From Methylobacterium haplocladii (GTDB taxonomy: Bacteria; Pseudomonadota; Alphaproteobacteria; Rhizobiales; Beijerinckiaceae): a stretch of DNA of 64,000 nucleotides. Below are positions 50,836-59,909 of the stretch, in pieces; within the stretch, counting starts at the first letter, position 1, and every line of letters begins with the position of its first letter. The notes under the pieces were generated by a model. It was given only the letters and a program-made list of their open reading frames with translations. It was not told the origin of the DNA and ran no database searches. The translations under genes and the position numbers were made by a program. The stretch is from the NCBI RefSeq assembly GCF_007992175.1, contig NZ_BJZT01000004.1:45447-109446 (forward strand), read 5' to 3'.

Positions 50836-51549
50836 ATGAGCGACGCTCTTCGCGAACCGCTTCGCAACGGACGCAACGACGTCCGCATCCTCTGCCGCCG
50901 GCTCTGGCCGAGCGACCGTGACGCCGTCCGCGCTCACGTGCTGCGGCTCGATCCCGAGACGCGGGCCAACCGTTTCATGGCCGCTCTCGGCGATACCGCC
51001 GCCCTGGCCTATGCCGAGCGGGCGCTCGTCGCCGACGGGGTCGCAATCGGCGGCTTCGTCGACGGAATCCTTCGGGGCCTCGGCGAGTTGCGCCCTGCCG
51101 GACGGCATGGGCCAGGATTTCTACTCGGTCCGCTGGCGGAGGCCGCTTTCGTCGTCGAGCAGCCCTTCCGCCGCGAGGGCCTCGGCTCGGCGCTGTTCCG
51201 GCGGATCGTCGGGGCGGCCCGCAGCCGTGGCGTCGCCGACCTGCACGTGCGCTGCCTGAACGGCAACGGTCCGATGCGGCTGCTCGCTCTGAGACACGGT
51301 GCCGAACTGAACCCGGTTGGCTCCGAGACGGACGGCGCCATCCATCTCGACCGTCCGACGCCGCTCTCGCTGTGGTCTCAGGGGCTCGCCGAGGCGTTCG
51401 ATCTCAGCATCGCCCTGACCACGGCGGCAATCGGCCGAAGTCAGGCAGCGGCGTCCGGCCACGGCACGATGCGATCGACGAGTTCGTCCTCGGTGAACTC
51501 CTCCTCGTTGCCTGCGACGCGTCCGCGCACCGAGATGCCGGCCTCGTGA
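50836..51549 (+). CDS. GNAT family N-acetyltransferase
   Basis: The 237-residue protein has a GNAT domain in residues 1-180: [14 protein letters not shown], then [19 protein letters not shown] with the R-x-x-G-x-G acetyl-CoA loop near residue 115. The last 60 residues are low-complexity Ser/Thr-rich and overlap the 3' end of the convergent cysteine-cluster gene, so that tail may be a run-on rather than a folded part. It is preceded by a 299-nt spacer with no gene. Confidence 0.8.
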   Translation: MSDALREPLRNGRNDVRILCRRLWPSDRDAVRAHVLRLDPETRANRFMAALGDTAALAYAERALVADGVAIGGFVDGILRGLGELRPAGRHGPGFLLGPLAEAAFVVEQPFRREGLGSALFRRIVGAARSRGVADLHVRCLNGNGPMRLLALRHGAELNPVGSETDGAIHLDRPTPLSLWSQGLAEAFDLSIALTTAAIGRSQAAASGHGTMRSTSSSSVNSSSLPATRPRTEMPAS

Positions 51550-51905
51550 ACGCTGGCTCTCCGACCAGAGACCAAAGGGTGCCACGAGCGCAGATCCTGT
51601 CCCTCGCGCACGAGACGGTAGGCGCAGGTTGGCGGCAGCCACGGAATGGTGCGCACGGCCTCCGGGGTCAGGCGCACGCAGTCGGGCACGCGCTTGGCGC
51701 GGTTGCGATAGTCGCGACAGGTGCAGGAATGGGCATCGAGCAGGGTGCAGCCGACATCGGTGTGGTGGATCTCGCCGGTGTCGTCGTCCTCGAGCTTGAG
51801 CAGGCAGCAGCGGCCGCAGCCGTCGCACAGGCTCTCCCACTCGGCCGAGGTCATCTCGTCCAGGGTCTTGGTCCGCCAGAAGGGATTGTAGGTGTTCTCC
51901 GCCAT
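51441..51905 (-). CDS. YcgN-type cysteine cluster protein (UPF0260)
   Basis: The 154-residue protein begins [13 protein letters not shown] and holds the CDGCGRCC motif near residue 30, followed by [15 protein letters not shown] and VPDC, a cysteine set typical of CxxCxxCC-type proteins that probably bind a metal or iron-sulphur centre. The function is unknown. The ATG at 51905 matches the family N-terminus. Its last 109 nt overlap the convergent GNAT gene. Confidence 0.87.
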   Translation of the reverse strand: MAENTYNPFWRTKTLDEMTSAEWESLCDGCGRCCLLKLEDDDTGEIHHTDVGCTLLDAHSCTCRDYRNRAKRVPDCVRLTPEAVRTIPWLPPTCAYRLVREGQDLRSWHPLVSGRRASVHEAGISVRGRVAGNEEEFTEDELVDRIVPWPDAAA

Positions 51906-52177
51906 CGCACGCTCGTGCAGCAGGTGCGGCCGGCAGGCAAGGGCGAAGAGGCCGGTCGGCCGGGACGCCACCCCGACGCCCCATTTCGCCATCAAGGTTG
52001 ACGCAAGCTTTCGACGCCGACGCCCCGCTAGGTTGCAACTTCGAGCGGTACGAAGGTGATCGCGAACCTCGCGCAGGCTCGCGAGCCTTGATAGAAGACG
52101 GACGATCGGGTCGGTCGACCGCCCCTCGGGCGAGGCGCCGGCTCGCAACCGGGTCATCCGAGGGACCGGACCAAGCC

Positions 52178-54451
52178 GTGCGCCTGCCCAACCTCACAGC
52201 GATCAAGACCCGGATCGGCCGCGCGGCCCTCGGCTTCGATGCCTGGGTCAATGCGAGCATGTTCGAGGGGGGGCGCTCCTCGGGAGAGGCCTATGAGCGC
52301 TTCCGCGAGCGGATGGCCGTCTTCGCCTTCCGCGGCTGGAAGCGTTTCGTGCTCGACCTCACGAGCGAGGCCGCGACCATCGGCACCGCCGGCGCACTTC
52401 TGGTGCTTTTCCTGGCGCAGTCCGCCTTCAACCTCACCAGCGAGCAGGGCTGGCTGAAGGAGCAGGACCTCGCCGTCACCTTCCTCGACCGCTACGGCAA
52501 CGAGGTCGGGCGGCGCGGCATCAAGCACGACGATTCGCTCAAGCTCGACGACTTCCCCGAGCTGATGATCAAGGCGCTGCTGTCCACCGAGGACCGGCGC
52601 TTCTACGAGCATTGGGGCATCGACCCGATCGGCACGGCGCGCGCACTCGTCTCGAATTCCAGCGGCAAGGGCGGCACCCAGGGCGGCTCGACCCTGACGC
52701 AGCAGCTGGCCAAGAACCTGTTCCTGTCCAACGAGCGCTCGATCGAACGCAAGATCAACGAGGCCTTCCTGGCCTTCTGGCTGGAGAACCACCTCTCCAA
52801 GAACGAGATCCTCAAGCTCTATCTCGACCGTGCCTACATGGGCGGCGGCACCTTCGGCGCGGTCGCCGCCGCCGACTACTATTTCGGCAAGCGCCTGCAG
52901 GACGTGACTTTGGCCGAGGCCGCGATGCTGGCCGGCCTGTTCAAGGCGCCGACGAAATACTCGCCGAACGTCAATCTGCCCGCCGCCCGCGGCCGGGCGG
53001 TCGACGTACTGCACAACATGGTCGAGGCCGGCTTCGTCACCGAAGGCCAGATCCAGACGGCGCTCCGCAATCCGGCGACGCCGGTGGTGCGCGCCAAGGA
53101 CGTCACCGCAGACTACTATCTCGACTGGGCCTTCACCGAGGTGAAGCGCCTCGCAGACGCGGGCAAGCTTCGCAACGACCGCGTGCTCACGGTGAAGACC
53201 GCGCTCGACATCCGCATCCAGAAGAGCGCCGATCAGGCCGTCGAGAACGTGCTGCGTCGCTTCGGCGACAGCTACAACGTGGACGAGGCGGGCGTCGTCA
53301 TTGCCGATCCCGATGGTGGCGTCCGCGCCATGGTCGGCGGCGCCGATTACGGCGAGAGCCAGTTCAACCGGGCTGTCGACGCCCTGCGCCAGCCCGGTTC
53401 CTCGTTCAAACCCTACGTGTACGCCGCCGCCCTGTCGTCCGGTCTATTCAAGCCGGACACGGTCGTGACCGATTCGCCGGTCTGCGTCGGCAACTGGTGC
53501 CCGCAGAACTACGGGCGCTCCTATTCCGGCCGCCAGCCGATGTGGCTCGCCGTCGCGAAGTCGGTGAATACCATCCCGATCAAGATCTCGATCGCGCTCG
53601 GCAAAGGGCTCGGCATCACCAACGAGTGGAAGGCCGCGAAGGCCGGCCGCGACAAGATCACCGAGACGGCAAAGGCCATGGGCGTGCTCTCGCCGCTGCC
53701 GGACACGGTCTCGATGCCGATCGGTGCCGACGACATCACCGTGCTCGACCAAGCCTCGGGCTTCGCCGTCTTCGCCAACGGCGGCCGCTACGCGAGGGCC
53801 TTCGCCGCGACCGAGATCCGGAATTCCAGCGGCGAGGTGATCTACCGCCGTTCCGACGAGCCGGCGCCTCAGGTGCTTTCGACCAAGGTCGCCGCCGACA
53901 TGAACTTCATGCTGAACAAGGTGGTCGAAGAGGGCACGGCGCGGAAAGCCCAGATCGAAGGCTGGAAGGTCGCGGGCAAGACCGGAACGACCAACAACTA
54001 CCGCGACGCCTGGTTCGTCGGCTACACCGGGGCCCTCGTCGGCGCGGTCTGGTATGGCAACGACGATCACGGAACCACCAACAAGATGACCGGCGGTTCG
54101 CTCCCTGCGATGACGTGGCACGAGATCATGGAGCCGGCCCATCAGGGCATCGAGATCAAGCCGCTGCCCGGCCTCAACGACAAGGCTAAGCCGGCTCCGG
54201 TCGCCCAGGCCGTGCCGGGACTCGCGCCCGTCAACATGACCGCCAGCGCGGCCGGCAAGCTGTCGAAGCGTTCGTTCGAAGTGATGTCGAGCATCAACGG
54301 CCTGTTCCGCTCGATCGAGAGCGGACCGGCGGCGGCGAAGTCCGATTCGGCCAAGGTCCTGAAGTCCGGTGCGGTCAGGCCCGATCAGGCCCGGCCGCCG
54401 GGGCTCGCTCCCATCGATGTGGCCCAGGGCGGCCGCTTCGAGACGCCGTGA
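52178..54451 (+). CDS. Penicillin-binding protein 1A-type transglycosylase/transpeptidase
   Basis: The 757-residue class A PBP polymerises and crosslinks peptidoglycan. A cytosolic N-terminus of about 60 residues and a membrane anchor near 70-90 precede the glycosyltransferase domain ([14 protein letters not shown] with catalytic Glu near 136, [12 protein letters not shown] near 170) and the transpeptidase domain (S408-x-x-K411 in GSSFKP, SVN motif near 460 in [17 protein letters not shown] near 601). I chose the GTG at 52178 with aggga upstream; the frame extends upstream without family similarity. The DUF1214 gene overlaps its stop by 4 nt. Confidence 0.93.
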   Translation: MRLPNLTAIKTRIGRAALGFDAWVNASMFEGGRSSGEAYERFRERMAVFAFRGWKRFVLDLTSEAATIGTAGALLVLFLAQSAFNLTSEQGWLKEQDLAVTFLDRYGNEVGRRGIKHDDSLKLDDFPELMIKALLSTEDRRFYEHWGIDPIGTARALVSNSSGKGGTQGGSTLTQQLAKNLFLSNERSIERKINEAFLAFWLENHLSKNEILKLYLDRAYMGGGTFGAVAAADYYFGKRLQDVTLAEAAMLAGLFKAPTKYSPNVNLPAARGRAVDVLHNMVEAGFVTEGQIQTALRNPATPVVRAKDVTADYYLDWAFTEVKRLADAGKLRNDRVLTVKTALDIRIQKSADQAVENVLRRFGDSYNVDEAGVVIADPDGGVRAMVGGADYGESQFNRAVDALRQPGSSFKPYVYAAALSSGLFKPDTVVTDSPVCVGNWCPQNYGRSYSGRQPMWLAVAKSVNTIPIKISIALGKGLGITNEWKAAKAGRDKITETAKAMGVLSPLPDTVSMPIGADDITVLDQASGFAVFANGGRYARAFAATEIRNSSGEVIYRRSDEPAPQVLSTKVAADMNFMLNKVVEEGTARKAQIEGWKVAGKTGTTNNYRDAWFVGYTGALVGAVWYGNDDHGTTNKMTGGSLPAMTWHEIMEPAHQGIEIKPLPGLNDKAKPAPVAQAVPGLAPVNMTASAAGKLSKRSFEVMSSINGLFRSIESGPAAAKSDSAKVLKSGAVRPDQARPPGLAPIDVAQGGRFETP

Positions 54452-55170
54452 GGCGGCGATCCGTGAACGCACTCACACGCATGATGACCGGCGCGCGCGC
54501 CGAACGGCCGGCGCCGGCCGGCGGAACGACGCTGCAGGAGCGCGGCGCCCGGATCGGCGGCGTCCTCGGCGGCTTTTTGCGCCGGACGTCCCGGACCGGC
54601 TTCGTGCTCTACGCGCTGGCGCTCGGCGCCGTGCTCGGCCTCGCCAGCGCCGATTTCGCGACGCGCGGCGGCTATCCGTTCGGCGGCACCACGATCGGCG
54701 CTTGGACGGCTTGGCCGAAGACCGGCTCGACGGACGCCGACCCCTATTCCCGTGCGGTGAATGCGCGACGCGGCGAGATCCCGCTCGCCATCGGCGAGGG
54801 CCTGCTGCTCACCGCCGCCACCGACAATGACGGTCGCACCCTCGATGCGGGCTGCACCTACGCCATCGGCGGCGTGGTGCCTCCGGCCCGGGCCTGGACT
54901 CTGACCATCGCCGGCCGCGGCGCGGCCGACCCCGCCGCGACGCCGCTGCGCGAGGGCTTCACCTCGACCGAAATCCTGCGCGGCGACGACGACCGCTTCG
55001 TCATCACGATCGGCCGGGACGTCCAGAGCGGCAACTGGCTGCCGATGCCGCGCCCCAAAGGGCCGGTCCGCCTCGCGCTCAGGCTCTACGACACCCCCGT
55101 CGCCGCGAGCGTCGGCAGCCTCGACCGCAACACGCTGCCAGCGATCACGCGTCTGGGATGCAGCCGATGA
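54448..55170 (+). CDS. DUF1214 domain protein, membrane-anchored
   Basis: The 240-residue protein has one membrane segment (FVLYALALGAVLGLASADF-like, about residues 52-70) and a DUF1214 domain behind it, with GTTIGAWTAWPKTGS, ADPYSRAVNARRGEIPL and the RLYDTPVA end typical of the family. It starts at a GTG overlapping the PBP stop by 4 nt and overlaps the next gene by 4 nt, so the three are translationally coupled. The biochemical role is unknown; the context suggests an envelope role. Confidence 0.83.
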   Translation: MRRRSVNALTRMMTGARAERPAPAGGTTLQERGARIGGVLGGFLRRTSRTGFVLYALALGAVLGLASADFATRGGYPFGGTTIGAWTAWPKTGSTDADPYSRAVNARRGEIPLAIGEGLLLTAATDNDGRTLDAGCTYAIGGVVPPARAWTLTIAGRGAADPAATPLREGFTSTEILRGDDDRFVITIGRDVQSGNWLPMPRPKGPVRLALRLYDTPVAASVGSLDRNTLPAITRLGCSR

Positions 55171-55778
55171 GCACGCGCGGACGCTTCATCCTCGCGACCT
55201 TGTGCGGGCTGGTGCTTGCCGGCATCGTCCATATCGTCACGGTGCGGGCGATCCCGTATTTCGCACAGGGCGACGCGTTCTCGCGCGCTCGCAGCAGCGA
55301 GAGCCTCGACCACCCGCTGCGCATCCATAGCCTCGCGGTCGCCGGTGCGCCTGCCGCGGCGGAGGCCTGGCTGCCAATCCCGGACCCAGCGGTGGCCGTG
55401 GGCGTCTGCGCCTACGATCTTGACGACGGTCCCATGCGCGTCTCGGCCCGTACAGGGGCGCTGACCCTCTCGATCGCCGTGCATAGCCGCAAGGGCGCGT
55501 TCTATGCCGTGACCGATCAGGCTGCGGTCCGCGGCAGCCTCGACCTCGTAATCATGACCCGCGGCCAGTACGACGAAGCTCTCGCCTCCGAGAACGAGAA
55601 CGAGGTCAATCGCGACGTTCGCATCGTTGCCAACGAGCGCGAAGGCTATGCCGTGGTCCGCGTCATCGCGGCCCTGCCGAGCCAGAGCGCCATGGCCAAC
55701 GACGCCGTCGACGCGGTCTCCTGCTCGATCGACGCGCCGGACGAGCCGACGGACGCGAACACCAAGCCCGGCGGCTGA
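55167..55778 (+). CDS. DUF1254 domain protein, membrane-anchored
   Basis: The 203-residue protein has an N-terminal membrane anchor (ILATLCGLVLAGIVHIVTV, about residues 8-26) and a DUF1254-type domain with VGVCAYDLDDGPM and a following strand-rich part (TLSIAVHSRKGAFYAVTDQAA, in pieces). DUF1254 and DUF1214 occur as partners. The ATG at 55167 overlaps the DUF1214 stop (ATGA). Its end is 3 nt from the convergent glycosylase gene. Confidence 0.78.
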   Translation: MSTRGRFILATLCGLVLAGIVHIVTVRAIPYFAQGDAFSRARSSESLDHPLRIHSLAVAGAPAAAEAWLPIPDPAVAVGVCAYDLDDGPMRVSARTGALTLSIAVHSRKGAFYAVTDQAAVRGSLDLVIMTRGQYDEALASENENEVNRDVRIVANEREGYAVVRVIAALPSQSAMANDAVDAVSCSIDAPDEPTDANTKPGG

Positions 55779-55781
55779 GTC

Positions 55782-56339
55782 TCAAGGCCTCTTGGACGGC
55801 AACGGCCTGCTGACGAAGCGCGAGCCGGCGAGCAGAAACCGCCACGGCGTCTCGACGCCGCGGCTGATGCCGATGCGCAGGCCGGCCTCGACCCGAACCG
55901 GGCCTGCAGGAAAACGCCACGCGAACGGCGCTGCCCCGAGCGGCATCCCGTCATGCGTAGCGCCGACAGCGAGCGCCTGCGACAGGCGGCCCGGCCCAGC
56001 GCAGAGCAGGCGTACGTCACCGAGGCCTCGCCGCGTCCGCATCGCCTCCAGGCCTTCGACGGGCTCGAGCGCGCGCAACAAGACCGCACTACCGGGCTCG
56101 CAGACGAAATTCAGGCACCAGTGCAGGCCGTAGGAGCGGTAGACATAAGCGTGGCCCGGCGGCCCGAACATGCTGGCGTTGCGCTTCGTCGGCCCCGCGA
56201 AGCTGTGCGAGGCCGGGTCCTGCCGGTCGTAGGCCTCCGTTTCGACGATCATACCGCCGACGCCGTCGACCATCAGTGAGTGCCCGATCAGGTCCGAAGC
56301 CACTTCGGCTGCGGGTCGAGCGAAGAACGTGGTCTCCAC
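55782..56339 (-). CDS. 3-methyladenine DNA glycosylase (AAG/MPG family)
   Basis: The 185-residue enzyme excises alkylated purines. The catalytic region [16 protein letters not shown] with the active Glu near residue 35 and [18 protein letters not shown] near 63-80 match the AAG family; length is normal for the bacterial type. It is 8 nt downstream of rnhA and the last gene of the minus-strand run. Confidence 0.93.
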   Translation of the reverse strand: METTFFARPAAEVASDLIGHSLMVDGVGGMIVETEAYDRQDPASHSFAGPTKRNASMFGPPGHAYVYRSYGLHWCLNFVCEPGSAVLLRALEPVEGLEAMRTRRGLGDVRLLCAGPGRLSQALAVGATHDGMPLGAAPFAWRFPAGPVRVEAGLRIGISRGVETPWRFLLAGSRFVSRPLPSKRP

Positions 56340-56347
56340 CGAGACGC

Positions 56348-57025
56348 TCAGGAGGCCTTGGCCGGGCGCCTCGCGCTGTCGAGGGCGAGTGCCTTGCGGG
56401 TCCGGGCGACGCCCTCGGGGCCGAGTTCGAGGGCGAGCCGCAGCGCGTCCTCGATCACGACAGCCTGCGGCAATCCCAGGCGCTCGGCTGCCCGTGCGAT
56501 CTCGCCGGCCAGCCCGACCTCGATCAGGAATGGAATGGTCGCGGCGGCTGTCGGTTCGGGGGACCTCGCCGGCGCCTCCTGTGGCTTTGCCCGCTCGCCG
56601 AGGATCTCGCGTCGTCCAAGTGTCGCGAGCACGTCGGCACGCTCGTTGCCGACCTCACCGGAATGGCCGCGCACCCAGGTCCAGCGCACGTCGCGGGTGC
56701 GGGCGAGGGAATCGAGCCGCTCCATCAGGTCGACGTTCTTGACGGGGCCGGTAGCCGTGCGCCAGCCGCGGCGCTTCCAGCCCGGCATCCATTCGGTGAC
56801 GGATTTCACGACGTACTGGCTGTCGCAGCGCATCTCGATCGCCGCACCCTCGGGAAAATATTCGAGCGCGCTGATCGCGGCCGTCAGCTCCATGCGGTTG
56901 TTCGTGGTGACGCGGTCGCCGCCGTGAAGCTCGACCGGGCCATCGGCAGCCTGGATGACGACGCCCCAGCCGCCGGGGCCGGGATTGGGGTCGCAGCCGC
57001 CGTCGGCATAGACGATGGTTCGCAT
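56348..57025 (-). CDS. rnhA: Ribonuclease HI with a C-terminal extension
   Basis: Residues 1-145 are a normal RNase HI that cuts RNA in RNA/DNA hybrids; the four catalytic acids D8, E46, D68 and D131 are intact and His121 lies in the usual RGHSG loop. Residues 146-225 are an extra part: a Pro/Ala-rich linker then two predicted helices ([22 protein letters not shown] in pieces) that resemble a ribbon-helix-helix pattern. The start ATG at 57025 is certain from the first beta-strand. It lies between the lipoprotein and glycosylase genes. Confidence 0.93.
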   Translation of the reverse strand: MRTIVYADGGCDPNPGPGGWGVVIQAADGPVELHGGDRVTTNNRMELTAAISALEYFPEGAAIEMRCDSQYVVKSVTEWMPGWKRRGWRTATGPVKNVDLMERLDSLARTRDVRWTWVRGHSGEVGNERADVLATLGRREILGERAKPQEAPARSPEPTAAATIPFLIEVGLAGEIARAAERLGLPQAVVIEDALRLALELGPEGVARTRKALALDSARRPAKAS

Positions 57026-57063
57026 GGCGGGACTCGTGGACTCGGGAAAACGGTGCTCCGCCG

Positions 57064-57864
57064 TCAGTACTTCGCGACCACCGGTGCGGCCAGCCCGGCG
57101 AGCGGCAGGGCGGTCTGCACGAGGCCGCAACGAGCTTCCGCCTCCGGCGGCAGAAGGGCGGCGAGGATCGGGCGGCGCTCGTCGAGAAAGGCTATGGTGC
57201 GCTCGGCACCGAGAGCTTCGCGCCCCGGCATCTCGATGACGAAGTGCTCCAGGGCGTAGCGATACCGCGCCACGCGCAAGCCGGTCTCCAGCCGGACCCA
57301 CGCGATCAGGCAGCGGTTTTCGGCGACCCGCATCGCGGCATGGCGGACGTCGAAATCGTCGAGGCTCGCCGAGAACGGCAGGGCGCGCAGGCGCAGGCGG
57401 TCGGCGTCGAGCACCCGGGAGGCCGTGGCGGCGAACGGTGGAATGAGACGACCGTCGGCGGTGGCATCCTCGGAGAGCCGGCTGTAGCGCGAATAGGGCG
57501 AGCGGAACGGGCCGGCGATCAGCCCGGCATGGTAGCCCTCGATGTCGTCGATGCGCCAGAACGGCGGCAGCAGCCGCGAACGCGTCAGGTTGGCGAGAAC
57601 GTCGACGAAGGCGGCGCGCCCCTGGGCCGGCATCAGGAAGCGCCAGGCCCGATCCCGAAGGATCCGCTCGTCGTCGGTCAGGGGAAATACGGAGGACGGT
57701 TCTTCGCGTTCCCGCGCTGCGATGGCGCCGGTGGAATCGACCAGGGCGTTCCAGGCGCTCGGCGCCGGCCGCCCGAAATCGCCTTCCTGGGCGCAGCCGC
57801 CGACCAGCAGCAGGCCTGCGAACGGCAGGATCCGCGCGAGGCCCCGTCGCACGGCGTGCGTCAC
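57064..57864 (-). CDS. Predicted lipoprotein of unknown function
   Basis: The 266-residue protein has a basic start, a hydrophobic stretch and a lipobox LVGGC with the Cys at residue 24, so it should be lipidated and placed in the envelope. The mature part has no motif I recognise; it is rich in Arg, Leu and Ala. Its ATG overlaps the stop of the small gene upstream by 4 nt. It is followed after 38 nt by rnhA. Confidence 0.72.
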   Translation of the reverse strand: MTHAVRRGLARILPFAGLLLVGGCAQEGDFGRPAPSAWNALVDSTGAIAAREREEPSSVFPLTDDERILRDRAWRFLMPAQGRAAFVDVLANLTRSRLLPPFWRIDDIEGYHAGLIAGPFRSPYSRYSRLSEDATADGRLIPPFAATASRVLDADRLRLRALPFSASLDDFDVRHAAMRVAENRCLIAWVRLETGLRVARYRYALEHFVIEMPGREALGAERTIAFLDERRPILAALLPPEAEARCGLVQTALPLAGLAAPVVAKY

Positions 57865-58085
57865 GAACGCTTGCGCTGAGGGATCGCCGGCTCGGCCTGC
57901 ATGTCCGGCATGCGCTCGTAGCGAACTCCGGTGAAGAGCAGGATCTGCCCGTGCGATGCGGCTTCCGATGGCGCCTCGCGCCGGAAGCGGCGCCCGGCCG
58001 TCTGCGGCATGGCCACCACCAGTGCGGACGGACGTGGCTCGGCCGCGGTATCGCGGCTCTTCGAAAGGGTTGTGCGGGGGTTCAT
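57861..58085 (-). CDS. Small protein of unknown function (74 aa)
   Basis: From the ATG at 58085 the frame gives 74 residues, with a Ser/Arg/Ala-rich first half and QILLFTGVRYERMPD in the second half. The 4-nt overlap with the lipoprotein start is the main reason to accept it as a gene. I do not recognise it. Confidence 0.5.
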   Translation of the reverse strand: MNPRTTLSKSRDTAAEPRPSALVVAMPQTAGRRFRREAPSEAASHGQILLFTGVRYERMPDMQAEPAIPQRKRS

Positions 58086-58602
58086 GCGGATGATCCCGTC
58101 CGATTCCGTGCGGCTGGCGTCACGCGCATCCGCGACAGTGCGACTGAGCGATGGAGGATGGCCGGACGATGGCACCGCTCGGCCTGGGTGCCGCGGAAGA
58201 TCATCACGGCATCGTTAACGGAGTGTTGCCAAGCGACGACGGCTTCCGTCCCGTTAGACGCGACGATAGCGAGCGAAGAACGATCGATGCGCGAGCCGGT
58301 CCGGGAATCGAGGTGGCAACCGTCCTGAAACGGAACGCGAATTCTGATCGGCATGAGAATTGCTGATTAGTCCATGCCCAAGGCGGGCGTTTCCTCCCTT
58401 CGACTTCGGCCCCGCTCGATCTCCGAGCGGGGTCCTTTCGCGTCGATCGCATCTCCGCACGCGCGCGCGGAGTGTGTTGCCTGCAGGCGACCCATGCCCA
58501 GGAACCGCCTCCGACCCCGGCCGGGCGCGCTTGCTTACGCCGCGCGACGCCCGATATGGCGTCTCGAACGCTTTGAGCGAAAGCGCGTAAGGACACCTCA
58601 GG
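58086..58602. other. Gene-poor spacer with an orphan terminator-like hairpin
   Basis: In this 517-nt region I find no convincing protein gene on either strand. It must contain the promoter of the minus-strand operon at its left and of the cysteine-rich gene at its right. A strong hairpin at 58411-58433 (listed) ends something read on the plus strand, possibly a small RNA that would include tttcctccc at 58391-58399. Confidence 0.5.
58411..58440 (+). terminator. Orphan terminator-like hairpin
   Basis: A perfect 9-bp stem (58411-58419 with 58425-58433) and 5-nt loop are followed by tcctttc. No plus-strand protein gene ends before it. Confidence 0.55.
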
Positions 58603-58899
58603 ATGATTTCGGATACGGCACGATTCGGGAGCCCGTCGAAGGGCCTGTCGACGGTTTTAAAGATTGCGCCGTTCGCCATCCTCCTTGCCGCGACGAGCCC
58701 AGCGCTCGCCCAGCGGGACGATCCCGGCCTGCAGCTGAACTGCGCGAACGACTTCTTCCGTCTCTGCGCCGGCGTCGATCCGAACAGCCCGGACGCCGAC
58801 AAGTGCATGAATCGCAACCGGCCGCGCCTCTCCGCAGAGTGCAAATCCGCGATTGGCGACTTCGACCGCCGCGAGCCCGGCAAGATCAAGGGCCGCTGA
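58603..58899 (+). CDS. Small exported cysteine-rich protein
   Basis: The 98-residue protein has a signal sequence (hydrophobic KIAPFAILLAATSPALA, cut near residue 36) and a mature part with four cysteines in CANDFFRLC...DKCMNRN...ECKSAI, a spacing like one cysteine-rich GLG1/FGFR-type repeat. It would lie in the periplasm or be secreted. The function is unknown. It is 55 nt upstream of gshB. Confidence 0.7.
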   Translation: MISDTARFGSPSKGLSTVLKIAPFAILLAATSPALAQRDDPGLQLNCANDFFRLCAGVDPNSPDADKCMNRNRPRLSAECKSAIGDFDRREPGKIKGR

Positions 58900-58954
58900 G
58901 CGGTTCTCGCAAGCACCGGAGGGGGCCACCTCCTCGTACAATCAGAGGTTACCC

Positions 58955-59902
58955 ATGGCCCTCACCGTCGCGGTCCAGATGGACCCGATCCAGGCGATCC
59001 GGATCGCCGGTGACACCACTTTCGCGCTGATGCTGGAAGCGCAGGCGCGCGGGCATCGTCTGCTGTACTACACGCCCGACCGGCTCTCGATGCAGGGTCG
59101 GCATGTTACCGCCCGGGTCCAGCCGGTAACGGTCCAGGATGTCGAGGGCGCGCATGCGGCGCTCGGGACCATCGAGCGGATGGATCTCGTCGAAGCGGAC
59201 GTGGTGCTGATGCGTCAGGATCCGCCCTTCGACATGGCCTACATCACGGCGACCCACATCCTTGAGTCGATCTCAGACGAGACGCTGGTCGTCAACGATC
59301 CGGCGGAGGTCCGAAACGCCCCCGAAAAGCTGTTCGTCCTCGACTTTCCCGAACTGATGCCCCCGACGCTGGTCTCGCGCGACAAGGACGAGATCGAAGC
59401 GTTCCGCCGCGAATACGGTACGGTGGCGATGAAGCCGCTGCATGGGCATGGCGGCGCCGCAGTCTTCCGGGTGTCGGCGGACGATCCCAATTTCGGATCG
59501 ATGTTCGACCTGTTCGCCGTGACGTTTCGCGAGCAGTGGGTGGTGCAGAAGTTTCTCGAAAAGGTGACCGAGGGCGACAAGCGCATCATCCTCGTCGACG
59601 GCGAGCCGATGGGCGCCATCAACCGGGTGCCGGCCAAAGGGGACATCCGCTCGAACATGGTGCGCGGCGGAGCGGCCGGCCCGTCCGATCTCACCGATCG
59701 CGAACGCGAGATCTGCGCCACCATCGGCCCGGAATTGAAGCGCCGTGGTCTGATCCTCGTCGGTATCGACGTCATCGACGGCCATCTCACCGAGATCAAC
59801 GTGACCTCGCCGACGGGCCTTCGCGCCATCAAACGACTCGGGGGCCCCGACCTGGCCGTATCGGTCTGGGATGCCATCGAGAGCCGTGTAGGCGCGGGCT
59901 GA
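58955..59902 (+). CDS. gshB: Glutathione synthetase
   Basis: The 315-residue ATP-grasp enzyme joins gamma-glutamylcysteine and glycine. The N-terminal VAVQMDPIQAIRIAGDTTF, the MRQDPPFDMAYI motif near residue 88, the ATP-grasp MKPLHGHGGAAVF near 159 and ITEINVTSPTGLR-type segment near 285 are all present. The ATG has agaggttaccc before it. It is convergent with the antiporter gene (8 nt apart). Confidence 0.96.
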   Translation: MALTVAVQMDPIQAIRIAGDTTFALMLEAQARGHRLLYYTPDRLSMQGRHVTARVQPVTVQDVEGAHAALGTIERMDLVEADVVLMRQDPPFDMAYITATHILESISDETLVVNDPAEVRNAPEKLFVLDFPELMPPTLVSRDKDEIEAFRREYGTVAMKPLHGHGGAAVFRVSADDPNFGSMFDLFAVTFREQWVVQKFLEKVTEGDKRIILVDGEPMGAINRVPAKGDIRSNMVRGGAAGPSDLTDREREICATIGPELKRRGLILVGIDVIDGHLTEINVTSPTGLRAIKRLGGPDLAVSVWDAIESRVGAG

Positions 59903-59909
59903 CCGGCGC

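Noticed and set aside
58204..58596. A 130-codon minus-strand frame in the spacer before the cysteine-rich gene
   Set aside because: Composition is shadow-like, there is no family resemblance, and it crosses a strong hairpin.
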